A stretch of DNA of 64,000 bases from Marinilactibacillus piezotolerans (GTDB taxonomy: Bacteria; Bacillota; Bacilli; Lactobacillales; Carnobacteriaceae_A): NCBI RefSeq assembly GCF_900169305.1, contig NZ_FWDP01000002.1, positions 1 through 64,000 on the forward strand. The letters are read 5' to 3'. The position numbers were made by a program, and so were the translations under genes. This document shows positions 26,217-33,816 of the stretch, in pieces (position 1 is the stretch's first letter; the number at the start of each line of letters is the position of its first letter). The notes under the pieces are model-generated. The model was not told where the DNA came from and ran no database searches. It saw nothing but the letters and a program-made list of their open reading frames with translations.

Positions 26217-26917
26217 TAGAATTATGGCCGGCAATCGATCTGATAGACCAGCAAAGCGTCAGGTTGACTGAAGGAAAATATGAATCAAAAGAAGTCATGA
26301 ATCGCTCAGCAGAAGAAGCGATTGAATACTATAATCAATTCAAGCAAGTCACTCGCATTCATATTGTAGACTTGATGGGTGCGCTGCACCAAAAACCCGC
26401 TGAAAGCGAGTTTATTACAAATCTTATCCAGACCAGTCGTCTGCCGATTGAGATCGGCGGCGGTATTCGTTCACAAGAGACGATTGAACACTACCTATCA
26501 AATGGTGCATCATATGTGATCGTTGGAACGAAAGGTCTACAAGATTTAGACTGGTTAAGACAAATGACAGATCTGTATCCTGGGAAAATCTATTTAGGAT
26601 TGGATGCTGTGAAAGACCAAGTCGCAGTAAACGGCTGGACTGAAACTGAAGATTTCACGATTTATGATGTGGCTGAAAAAACAGCTTCGTTCAAGTTAGG
26701 CGGCATTATTTATACTGATATTTCAAAAGACGGCAAAATGGGCGGTCCGAATGTAGAATTGACGGCAAAATTAGTCGAGCTTTCTCCCCACCCGATTACG
26801 GCATCTGGGGGAATCAGAAGTCTATCCGACATGAAAGAATTAGAAACGATCGGGGTAAAAGCAGCTATCGTAGGAAAAGCTGCCAATACTTCCGAGTTCT
26901 GGGAAGGAATCAGCTAA
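26213..26917 (+). CDS. hisA: Phosphoribosylformimino-AICAR ribotide isomerase
   Basis: The 234-residue TIM barrel catalyses the Amadori rearrangement of ProFAR. The catalytic Asp is in WPAIDLIDQQSVRLTEG and the second in DISKDGKMGGPN; phosphate loops are EIGGGIRSQETI and ASGGIRSLSDM. It overlaps hisH by 4 bases and hisF by 1. Confidence 0.96.
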   Translation: MIELWPAIDLIDQQSVRLTEGKYESKEVMNRSAEEAIEYYNQFKQVTRIHIVDLMGALHQKPAESEFITNLIQTSRLPIEIGGGIRSQETIEHYLSNGASYVIVGTKGLQDLDWLRQMTDLYPGKIYLGLDAVKDQVAVNGWTETEDFTIYDVAEKTASFKLGGIIYTDISKDGKMGGPNVELTAKLVELSPHPITASGGIRSLSDMKELETIGVKAAIVGKAANTSEFWEGIS

Positions 26918-27681
26918 TGATCAAGAAACGGATTATTCCTTGTTTAGATGTTAAAGACGGGGTAGTCGTCAAAGGCATCCAGTTCAAGGGATTAAGAGAA
27001 ATCGGAAAGCCTGTAGATCTGGCGAAACGCTACAATGCCCTCGGAGCAGATGAATTGGTTTTCTTGGACATCTCAGCAACTGAAACCGGTCATGCATTAA
27101 TGCTGGATGTTATTAAAGAAACAGCAAAAGAATTATTTATCCCTATGACGATCGGCGGCGGCATCCAGTCAGTTGCAGATATTTCTGCGCTGCTTGGTGC
27201 GGGTGCTGATAAAGTCAGCTTGAATTCAGCTGCTTTAAGAAATCCAGATTTAATTCGCGAAGCAAGCGAAAAATTCGGGGCTCAATGTATCTGTATCGCA
27301 TTAGATGCAAAATGGGATGAAGAAAAACAAGATTGGTTCTGTTATACGCACGGCGGCAAAAAAGCAACAGACATTCGCGCGCTGGACTGGGTCAAAAAAG
27401 TAGAAAGTCTTGGTGCAGGAGAGCTGTTGGTGACCAGTATGGACTATGACGGTATGCAGCAAGGATTCGATCATAAACTATTGAGCTTGATTCAAGAATC
27501 TGTAACGATACCCGTCATCGCTTCCGGCGGTGCCGGCACTTCCGAGGACTTTTCAGCGTTGTTCTTAGAAACAGATGTCTCTGCAGGACTGGCTGCTTCC
27601 ATCTTCCATGATGAAGAAGTATCGATTCAAGAAGTCAAAGATGATTGTATACGAAAAGGAGTGGCGATGAGAAATGTCTAA
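26917..27681 (+). CDS. hisF: Imidazole glycerol phosphate synthase, cyclase subunit
   Basis: The 254-residue TIM barrel partner of HisH forms IGP and AICAR. It has RIIPCLDVKDGVVVKGIQF (catalytic Asp11), ITATETGH-like LDISATETGH, MTIGGGIQSVADI and the second catalytic Asp in VTSMDYDGMQQGFD. It starts within the hisA stop codon and overlaps hisIE by 8 bases. Confidence 0.96.
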   Translation: MIKKRIIPCLDVKDGVVVKGIQFKGLREIGKPVDLAKRYNALGADELVFLDISATETGHALMLDVIKETAKELFIPMTIGGGIQSVADISALLGAGADKVSLNSAALRNPDLIREASEKFGAQCICIALDAKWDEEKQDWFCYTHGGKKATDIRALDWVKKVESLGAGELLVTSMDYDGMQQGFDHKLLSLIQESVTIPVIASGGAGTSEDFSALFLETDVSAGLAASIFHDEEVSIQEVKDDCIRKGVAMRNV

Positions 27682-28315
27682 ATATGACGATATAACCCCT
27701 GATTTTTCAAAAGGACTATTAACGGTCATTCTGCAGCATTACACGAACAAAGAAGTTCGTATGGTTGGTTACATGAATGAAGAAGCTTTTGAATTGACCA
27801 AAAAAGATGGAGTTGCTTGGTTTTATTCCAGATCTAAAGAAAGACTTTGGAAAAAAGGCGAATCCAGCGGCAACGTTCAGTACGTCAAAGACATGTATTT
27901 AGACTGCGACAAGGATGCTTTACTGGTTATGGTAGACCCTGCTGGACCAACTTGCCATACTGGAACAGACAGCTGTTTCAATTTAGCTGATTCCTTTACG
28001 TTAAAAGACATTGAAGCGACTGTTCAAGATCGCGCTGAATCTTCTGAAGAAAAGTCTTATACCAACTACCTGCTTTCTGAAGGGATAGATAAAATCGCCA
28101 AAAAGTTTGGTGAAGAAGCTTTTGAAGTGGTGATCGGTGCTAAAAACAACGATAAAGAAGAAGTTGCAAATGAAGCGGCAGATGTGCTGTATCACTTAGG
28201 TGTACTGCTGCACCATTCCGGTGTGACGGTTGCCGATGTAGAAGCTGTATTATCTGCTCGTCATCAAAAACCGAATAACTTTAAAGGTGAGCGAAAAGAA
28301 GTTAACGAATGGTAA
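27674..28315 (+). CDS. hisI: Bifunctional phosphoribosyl-AMP cyclohydrolase / phosphoribosyl-ATP diphosphatase
   Basis: This 213-residue HisIE fusion carries out steps two and three of the pathway. The cyclohydrolase half (1-115) has MVGYMNEEAFELT, AWFYSRSKERLWKKGESSGN, DCDKDALLVMVDPAGPTCHTG with metal-binding Asp and Cys residues. The diphosphatase half (about 120-213) has KKFGEEAFEVVIGAK and EVANEAADVLYHLGVLL. It is the last gene of the operon, followed by a strong terminator. Confidence 0.95.
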   Translation: MSKYDDITPDFSKGLLTVILQHYTNKEVRMVGYMNEEAFELTKKDGVAWFYSRSKERLWKKGESSGNVQYVKDMYLDCDKDALLVMVDPAGPTCHTGTDSCFNLADSFTLKDIEATVQDRAESSEEKSYTNYLLSEGIDKIAKKFGEEAFEVVIGAKNNDKEEVANEAADVLYHLGVLLHHSGVTVADVEAVLSARHQKPNNFKGERKEVNEW

Positions 28316-28341
28316 AACTTTTCTCTTTCTAATCTTTCTTC

Positions 28342-28390
28342 AAAGCCAAAAACCGGTAAGTCGATTAATGACTTACCGGTTTTTGGCTTT
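28342..28390 (+). terminator. Terminator of the his operon
   Basis: A perfect 21-base-pair repeat starting AAAGCCAAAAACCGG has a 7-base loop; the right arm includes TTTTT. Confidence 0.88.
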
Positions 28391-28490
28391 ATTTATTAAA
28401 ACACACCTAACTTGCGCAACGCTTACAGTATTTATTTATCTTAATCTTCTTATTGTTTCTCCGTTACTATCCCTTTATTTGGTGATACTG

Positions 28491-28519
28491 TTGCAATTCT
28501 GCTTTAACCTCTGTATTCT
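28491..28519 (+). promoter_or_regulatory. Promoter of the Ile-leader operon
   Basis: TTGCAA (28491-28496), a 17-base spacer and TATTCT (28514-28519). Transcription would begin near 28526, about 50 bases before the leader peptide. The stretch from 28391 to 28490 holds no gene. Confidence 0.6.
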
Positions 28520-28575
28520 AATAGATAACTAATAGATGTACTTAAATATTCTGATAATAAAAAAAGGAGTCTCTC

Positions 28576-28626
28576 ATGACCGCACAACTACAGCAAATCA
28601 TTATTATTATTACGCTCAGGGCTTAG
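28576..28626 (+). CDS. Isoleucine-run leader peptide of an attenuator
   Basis: A 16-codon frame encodes MTAQLQQIIIIITLRA, with five consecutive Ile codons (ATC ATT ATT ATT ATT, 28597-28611). AAAAAGGAG lies 6 bases before the ATG. Amino-acid runs of this kind are the hallmark of ribosome-mediated attenuation, as in the ilv leaders of enteric bacteria. An intrinsic terminator with competing stems follows within 60 bases. The codon run predicts sensing of charged tRNA-Ile. It is too short to be an enzyme and has no other plausible role. Confidence 0.85.
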   Translation: MTAQLQQIIIIITLRA

Positions 28627-28628
28627 CA

Positions 28629-28727
28629 CTGTAAGAAATTTTACAGCTGTTTAGTCCTATTCATGGTTGTGTGAATGGGACTAAGACCTCCCATTCTTAT
28701 TACAAGAGTGGGAGGTCTTTTCTTTTG
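28629..28727 (+). promoter_or_regulatory. Transcription attenuator with competing hairpins
   Basis: Four pairings can be read. P1 is CTGTAA 28629-28634 with TTACAG 28641-28646. P2 is 28651-28663 with 28672-28684 (13 pairs, one wobble). P3 is GAATGGG 28673-28679 with CCCATTC 28690-28696. P4 is AAGACCTCCCA 28683-28693 with 28709-28719, followed by a T-rich run, which is the terminator. P3 excludes both P2 and P4, so it is the natural antiterminator. A ribosome paused on the Ile codons should leave P1 free to form, weakening P2 and favouring P3; this direction of control is inferred. Confidence 0.8.
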
Positions 28728-28814
28728 CATCACATTTAGAATAAAGATAAAAGGAGGAAGAAACCGTTCAGTTTTTGTTCATTCTGCAAATAACCTTACT
28801 AAGGAGATGAAAAC

Positions 28815-29798
28815 ATGCAATTCTTTAAAAAAGTGAATGACTATTTTACGCAATACTTATCTTATATCGTAATTTTAACGGCGGCAGCTGCTCTGCTGTT
28901 TCCCGGACTATTTACCTGGGCAGCCGGCATTACCACATATACCCTGCAATTTATTATGTTTACCATGGGACTTACAATGAAACCATCTGACTTCAGTGAA
29001 GTGATGCGAAAACCTTGGCAGGTATTTCTAGTTGTTTTTGGCCAGTATCTATTTATGCCTTTATCAGCTGTTGCTCTATCTGCAGTCTTTAACTTATCTC
29101 CAGAAGTCGCATTGGGCTTGCTGCTGGTAGGTTCTGTTCCTGGTGGTACTTCTTCAAACGTGATGGCTTATTTGGCAAATGGAAATCTTCCTTTATCCAT
29201 TAGCGCTACTTCTGTTTCCACTTTGCTGTCTCCTTTGTTGACACCGGTTATTTTATCATTGTATGGCGGTGCTTACTTAAATGTTGATTTCTGGACGATG
29301 TTTTTCTCGATTATTCAAGTCGTTTTGCTGCCGGTCATCGCTGGACTATCCATCAGCTATTTTTGGGGAAAGCAAACCCAGAAAGCAGAAAAAGTATTAC
29401 CTTCTTTCTCATCAGCAGCTGTATTGCTGGTTCTTGCCGGTACTGTGTCCGTCAATCAAGAAAATCTATTAAGTACTGGTCTCCTTATCTTCTTGGTTGT
29501 CTGGCTGCATAATCTCAGCGGATACGGTATCAGCTATCTGATGTGTAAATTGCTGAAAAGAGATGTCAAAACAACTCGCACGATCGCAGTTGAAGTGGGT
29601 CTCCAAAACACCGGTTTAGCAGCCAATCTTGGTCTGGCACATTTTTCTCCCGCTACTGCCTTAGCAGCTGCAGCTGGTACGATCGTTCACACATTATTCG
29701 GAACCATCTTCGCAAACCTTTGCCGTCAGAGAGACCGGAAAACTTCTGCATTACTGAATGATAAACTGCAGAATGAAGCAGCCGTGTCTACTGATTAA
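28815..29798 (+). CDS. BASS-family (bile acid:sodium symporter fold) transporter, probable 2-oxoacid carrier
   Basis: The 327-residue protein has about ten membrane helices and the BASS signatures LLVGSVPGGTSSNVMAYLANG (about residues 102-122) and EVGLQNTGLAANL near residue 255. Non-bile members carry organic acids: PanS moves ketopantoate and plant members move pyruvate and 2-oxoacids. The start has AAGGAGATGAAAAC. It lies just downstream of the Ile-leader attenuator and 37 bases before the dehydrogenase gene. That context suggests transport of a 2-oxo or 2-hydroxy acid linked to isoleucine. The substrate is inference only. Confidence 0.85.
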   Translation: MQFFKKVNDYFTQYLSYIVILTAAAALLFPGLFTWAAGITTYTLQFIMFTMGLTMKPSDFSEVMRKPWQVFLVVFGQYLFMPLSAVALSAVFNLSPEVALGLLLVGSVPGGTSSNVMAYLANGNLPLSISATSVSTLLSPLLTPVILSLYGGAYLNVDFWTMFFSIIQVVLLPVIAGLSISYFWGKQTQKAEKVLPSFSSAAVLLVLAGTVSVNQENLLSTGLLIFLVVWLHNLSGYGISYLMCKLLKRDVKTTRTIAVEVGLQNTGLAANLGLAHFSPATALAAAAGTIVHTLFGTIFANLCRQRDRKTSALLNDKLQNEAAVSTD

Positions 29799-29835
29799 TC
29801 TAAAAATCAATTTATCTATAGAAAGCAGGGATATT

Positions 29836-30924
29836 ATGAAACTCAGCCAAACCGTCCGCAGCGGACCCGACCAGTTTATCTGTCAGCAAAATGCCTTAAC
29901 CTTATTACACGAAAAATTAGATCTTTTTTCTCAACCCGTTATCATTACAGGAGAGAAGTCTTATGCAGCTTTTGAGAAACACTATCCGGATACTCACAAT
30001 TATCCCGTTTTAAGATATGACCGGACAGCTTCTGTGGAAGATATGGAGCGCTTAGCCGCTCAATGCCAACATGCAGACTGTATAATTGGTATCGGCGGAG
30101 GTAAAGTGTTGGATACGGCAAAAGGAACGGCTGATCTGCTGGAAATCGAATATATAATGATTCCGACAGTATTAGGGACTTGCGCGGCATATACACCTAT
30201 CTCTGCCACCTATCATCCGGACGGAACTTTTAGAAGTGTAGATTACTATAAGCGTGCAGCCTACCTTTGTCTGATGGACCTGTCTTTACTGATTGAATCG
30301 CCTGTCCAGTACTTCGCTGGCGGGATCGGCGATACGCTCGCTAAATGGTATGAAGCAGAAGGTATTACCAGCCACTATGAAGGCACGTTACCGGCAATGG
30401 TATCTGTCGGTTTACAGACTGCAAAGGTGACTCAAGAGTTGCTGTTGAGTGACAGTGAAGAAGCATTAAACAGCATGCGTCAGCTTAGCGTTACTCCAGC
30501 GTTTCAGCGCGTTGCAGAGGCTGTCGTAGCCATTGCAGGAACAGTCGGAGGATTCGCTGGCGAATTTGGAAGGATGGCTGGTGCTCACGCTGTCCACAAT
30601 GGAATGTCTTTAATCAAAGAAACACATTCCTTTGAACATGGTGTCAAGGTGGCCTACGGTATACTCGTTCAGTTGACGGCGGCTGGAAAAACTGAGGAAG
30701 TAGATAGACTCCTTCCATTTTATGAAAAGAATGGGTTTCCGCCTACTCTTTCAAGTTTTAACATTCCTGAGCGTGACTTGGATGAGGCGATGCATAAAGT
30801 CGCTGACTTTGCTGCTGCTGACCATGAAACCTTTACGTTAGCCGTACCAACTGCACAATCAGATGACATTTACTCTGCTATGCGCTATCTAGAAACCCTA
30901 TCTCGCAATAAAACGTTAGTATAA
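29836..30924 (+). CDS. Iron-containing/GldA-fold dehydrogenase, HcxA (hydroxycarboxylate dehydrogenase)-like
   Basis: The 362-residue protein is of the glycerol-dehydrogenase fold. The NAD site is CIIGIGGGKVLDTAKG. TVLGTCAAYTPISATYH, YFAGGIGDTLAKWYEA, AHAVHNGMSL and EHGVKVAYGILVQL follow. From memory these blocks match E. coli YbdH/HcxA much better than true GldA; HcxA reduces 2-oxobutanoate and 2-oxoglutarate with NADPH. Metal ligands are the Asp of GIGDTLAKW and the His residues of AHAVHNG and FEHG. 2-Oxobutanoate is the isoleucine precursor, so the Ile attenuator upstream fits. The ATG at 29836 with AAAGCAGGG is chosen over an in-frame start inside the transporter gene. Confidence 0.82.
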   Translation: MKLSQTVRSGPDQFICQQNALTLLHEKLDLFSQPVIITGEKSYAAFEKHYPDTHNYPVLRYDRTASVEDMERLAAQCQHADCIIGIGGGKVLDTAKGTADLLEIEYIMIPTVLGTCAAYTPISATYHPDGTFRSVDYYKRAAYLCLMDLSLLIESPVQYFAGGIGDTLAKWYEAEGITSHYEGTLPAMVSVGLQTAKVTQELLLSDSEEALNSMRQLSVTPAFQRVAEAVVAIAGTVGGFAGEFGRMAGAHAVHNGMSLIKETHSFEHGVKVAYGILVQLTAAGKTEEVDRLLPFYEKNGFPPTLSSFNIPERDLDEAMHKVADFAAADHETFTLAVPTAQSDDIYSAMRYLETLSRNKTLV

Positions 30925-30934
30925 TCGCTTGAGT

Positions 30935-30961
30935 AGAGCTCCTATAAGGGCTCTGTTCTTT
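30935..30961 (+). terminator. Terminator after the HcxA-like gene
   Basis: AGAGC and GCTCT arms with further CC/GG pairing are followed by GTTCTTTT, 11 bases past the stop. Confidence 0.6.
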
Positions 30962-31157
30962 TAAGGTTTCGCCTTTCCTAAAATAAAATGATGAAATTCA
31001 TTCATTATAAAAGTCTCCTAAAAATTCTGCTGTATGATTTGAAAATTTTTTCTCAGAACAGTACCCTTATAAAAGTGAATGAAACAAGATAGATTGAAAT
31101 GATATATAAACAATTATTTCAGTTTATCTGCTATTTTATTGTAAATGAGGGAATAGT

Positions 31158-32030
31158 ATGGATACTCGTTTTGAACGAATCCGATCAGCAGAAAAAGGGG
31201 CTCGCGTCAGTATTGTAGTCTATATCTTACTGGCTGTATTGAAATTAATCATCGGCTATCTCTTTCGTTCTTCTTCTTTAAGCGCTGATGGGTTCAATAA
31301 TTTTACGGATGTGATTTCTTCCGTTACAGTTTTGATCGGACTGAGAGCCGCCAGAAAACCCGCTGACTCCAATCATCCTTACGGGCACTGGAAAGCTGAG
31401 CCGATTGCCAGTCTTATCACTTCTTTTGTCATGATGTTTGTAGGATTCCAGGTTTTGCAGTCTACTGCAACTCGCCTGTTGTCTGGGGAAGTCGTACCTC
31501 CTAATCCTTTAGCTGCAATTGCCGCTTTAGTGGGTACCGTCATTATGCTGGGTGTCTACCGGTATAATCTGACCCTGGCTAAACGAGTAAATTCTAATGG
31601 ACTAAAAGCTGTAGCAAAAGATAACCTTGCAGATGCACTGACCAGTTTCGCTACGGGTGTTGCTATTTTTGCTTCTTCATTTGGAATCGGATGGATCGAT
31701 GGTGTCATGGCTATCATCGTTTCCCTGATTATACTCAAAACAGGATTAGAAGTATTTAGAGAAAGCACCTTCTCCTTATCGGACGGCTTTCATGAACAGG
31801 AGTTGGCAGAGTATCATGCAGTGATTATTCAATTACCTGAAGTTCAGGAAATCGCCTCTTTAAAAGCACGCATGTACGGCACAAATATATATGTAGATAT
31901 TACGGTACTTGTTAATGCCGAGATGACAGTACAAGAAGGACACGATATAACTGAAACCATTGAAACGGTGCTATACGAACAATATGATGTAATGCACACA
32001 GATGTCCATGTCGAGCCCTATCATACTTGA
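31158..32030 (+). CDS. Cation diffusion facilitator, probable manganese exporter (MntE-like)
   Basis: The 290-residue protein has six membrane helices and a cytosolic C-terminal domain. Family motifs are SLSADGFNNFTDV in helix 2, HPYGHWKAEPIAS after it and AKDNLADALTS in helix 5. Site A is therefore N/DxxxD plus DxxxD rather than the HxxxD of zinc exporters. The Asn-Asp-Asp-Asp set is associated with manganese export (MntE), so Mn(II) efflux is the best guess. It is a single gene between terminators. No metal-sensor gene is adjacent. Confidence 0.85.
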   Translation: MDTRFERIRSAEKGARVSIVVYILLAVLKLIIGYLFRSSSLSADGFNNFTDVISSVTVLIGLRAARKPADSNHPYGHWKAEPIASLITSFVMMFVGFQVLQSTATRLLSGEVVPPNPLAAIAALVGTVIMLGVYRYNLTLAKRVNSNGLKAVAKDNLADALTSFATGVAIFASSFGIGWIDGVMAIIVSLIILKTGLEVFRESTFSLSDGFHEQELAEYHAVIIQLPEVQEIASLKARMYGTNIYVDITVLVNAEMTVQEGHDITETIETVLYEQYDVMHTDVHVEPYHT

Positions 32031-32102
32031 TTCAGGTCCAGTCAAGATCAGGTTTTATTAATCACTATTTTTTTAACCTTTTAATTCAACATTATTGAAG
32101 CC

Positions 32103-32143
32103 AAAAAGGAGCTGTACAGATGATATCTGCGCAGCTCCTTTTT
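32103..32143. terminator. Terminator after the cation diffusion facilitator gene
   Basis: AAAAAGGAGCTG and CAGCTCCTTTTT arms have a 17-base loop and a T-run. It may also serve the opposing 5'-nucleotidase operon. Confidence 0.8.
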
Positions 32144-32193
32144 CTGTCATTCATTATTTTTGCTTTTACTAATAGATTACTTCAGTGTTGATT

Positions 32194-33765
32194 TCAATCC
32201 TTTTTAGAATTGATGACTTTAAAATTATGATTGACTGTCGCTTCGATCGTTCCAAATTCTTTGAAATAATTCCCGATCAGTTCGTTCATTGGAATCGTTA
32301 CTTCCCGAACGATTTTTGAAGCATCAAACATGGCATAATCGCCGCCGCCTACCGCTCTATATTGGTTGATAACAACCTCAAGTTCATCGTCTGGCTGTAC
32401 AGGTTCTCCTTTGTACTCCAGTTTCACTACTCTTTCGCCGAACGGTTGAGCAACATCAATAATATAGTTTATGCCTTCATACATATCGTAATTATACATT
32501 TGCGGTTTCGGCTCCATAAAGTCCGGATTTACTGCAATATCATCTTGCTCATTCAACACAAAATACTCAGCAGATTGCTCAATCGCTGCTTTTAAGTCTG
32601 CACCGCTGACCTTCAGGACGGCTAATGTATTCGGGAAGATATAATTGGTCACGACATCTCGCATAGTAACTTGCGGATTAAATCCGCTGCTTTCATTATT
32701 GAAAAGTGCCGTTCCGGAAATATCGCAGTTTGTGTAATGCATTTGAACTTTCTGGATAAACTCTACATATGGATGTTCTTCTCTCCTAGCTTGTTCAACA
32801 TCATCAATCAGCATATCTCCTGAAACTTTTCCGATCGGCTGATCCAGCCAGTCTTCAACTTCGTTATTCAAAGCTTCGTACTTACCCGCAAGACTGCCCT
32901 CTAAAGGGGTCTGTTCAGAGATTTCAATCAGTTCGGGATAGATCGATTGGATTTGAACGTTTCCTGCTTCTTTTTCCAGTTCTACTGTAACTTTTCCAAG
33001 ATATGCCCCTTTATGTCCAGGCATTACTGTAGCCACGCCGTTTTTTGTCTGCGCAATAACTCTATGCTGATGTCCGGTCAGCAGTACATCAATGCCTTTA
33101 ACTTCTGTTAGAATTTTATAGCCTTCATTTTCACCAGTTTGAATTTCCGTTTCTTCACCAGAGTCGAGATCTTTTTCAAATCCGCCATGATAACTGACCA
33201 CGACAATATCTGCTTCTTTTCTAAGCTCAGGGACATACTTTTTCGCAGTCTCATAAGCTGACAAGAATTGAAGCCCTGTATAATTTTCAGGATGTTCCCA
33301 GTGCGGAATATACTGCGTCGTCAAACCTAAAACAGCTACTTTGACTCCTTCTTTTTTTAGAATAACATAAGGGTTGCCAAAAGCCGGCTGCTGTTCTTCA
33401 TTTAAGATGTTCGCCGAAAGGATCGGATACTGTGCCGAACGGACTGCAGTATTCAGATAATCCAAACCATAGTTGAATTCATGATTGCCGATAATCCCTG
33501 CATCATAAGGCAAGTCATTCAAAGCATTAATTAACGCATCCGCTTCGCCTTTTTCTTTCAGCACAAAGAAACTTAAAGGAGACCCTTGAATAAAGTCACC
33601 ATTTTCTATAACGACTGATGGTCCATCTGCAGCAGCTACTTCTTTTTTTAATTGATCCGCCAGTTTAAACAGACCAAATCCCAGATTCTGCCCTCTTTTC
33701 TGGTAATCCGTCGGAAATAGATAGCCGTGTACGTCACTTGTTTCAAAAATGGTTAACTTCATCAT
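32194..33765 (-). CDS. Cytosolic bifunctional metallophosphatase/5'-nucleotidase (CpdB/UshA superfamily)
   Basis: The 523-residue protein has metal motifs ETSDVHGYLFPTDY, VIENGDFIQGSP, IGNHEFNYGLDYL, VVSYHGGFEKD and LLTGHQHRVIA, followed by a 5'-nucleotidase C-terminal domain from about residue 310 (YNYDMYEGINYIIDV, YRAVGGGDYAMF). CpdB, UshA and YfkN relatives are exported, but this protein has no signal peptide and should act in the cytosol on 2',3'-cyclic nucleotides, nucleotides or sugar nucleotides. It is the last gene of the Ugp-like importer operon, which suggests it processes what is imported. Confidence 0.87.
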   Translation of the reverse strand: MMKLTIFETSDVHGYLFPTDYQKRGQNLGFGLFKLADQLKKEVAAADGPSVVIENGDFIQGSPLSFFVLKEKGEADALINALNDLPYDAGIIGNHEFNYGLDYLNTAVRSAQYPILSANILNEEQQPAFGNPYVILKKEGVKVAVLGLTTQYIPHWEHPENYTGLQFLSAYETAKKYVPELRKEADIVVVSYHGGFEKDLDSGEETEIQTGENEGYKILTEVKGIDVLLTGHQHRVIAQTKNGVATVMPGHKGAYLGKVTVELEKEAGNVQIQSIYPELIEISEQTPLEGSLAGKYEALNNEVEDWLDQPIGKVSGDMLIDDVEQARREEHPYVEFIQKVQMHYTNCDISGTALFNNESSGFNPQVTMRDVVTNYIFPNTLAVLKVSGADLKAAIEQSAEYFVLNEQDDIAVNPDFMEPKPQMYNYDMYEGINYIIDVAQPFGERVVKLEYKGEPVQPDDELEVVINQYRAVGGGDYAMFDASKIVREVTIPMNELIGNYFKEFGTIEATVNHNFKVINSKKD

Positions 33766-33816
33766 TTTGTCTCCAATCTATGTATGGATAAGCTGAAACA
33801 GCTCATCCTAGTACTT

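Noticed and set aside
28576-28626. Reading the Ile-run frame as chance or as part of a T-box leader
   Set aside because: No T-box sequence or specifier stem is seen, and five consecutive Ile codons with a ribosome binding site directly before a terminator are unlikely by chance.
28815-29798. Literal bile-acid uptake function for the BASS protein
   Set aside because: Family name only; the Ile attenuator and dehydrogenase partner fit an organic-acid substrate better.
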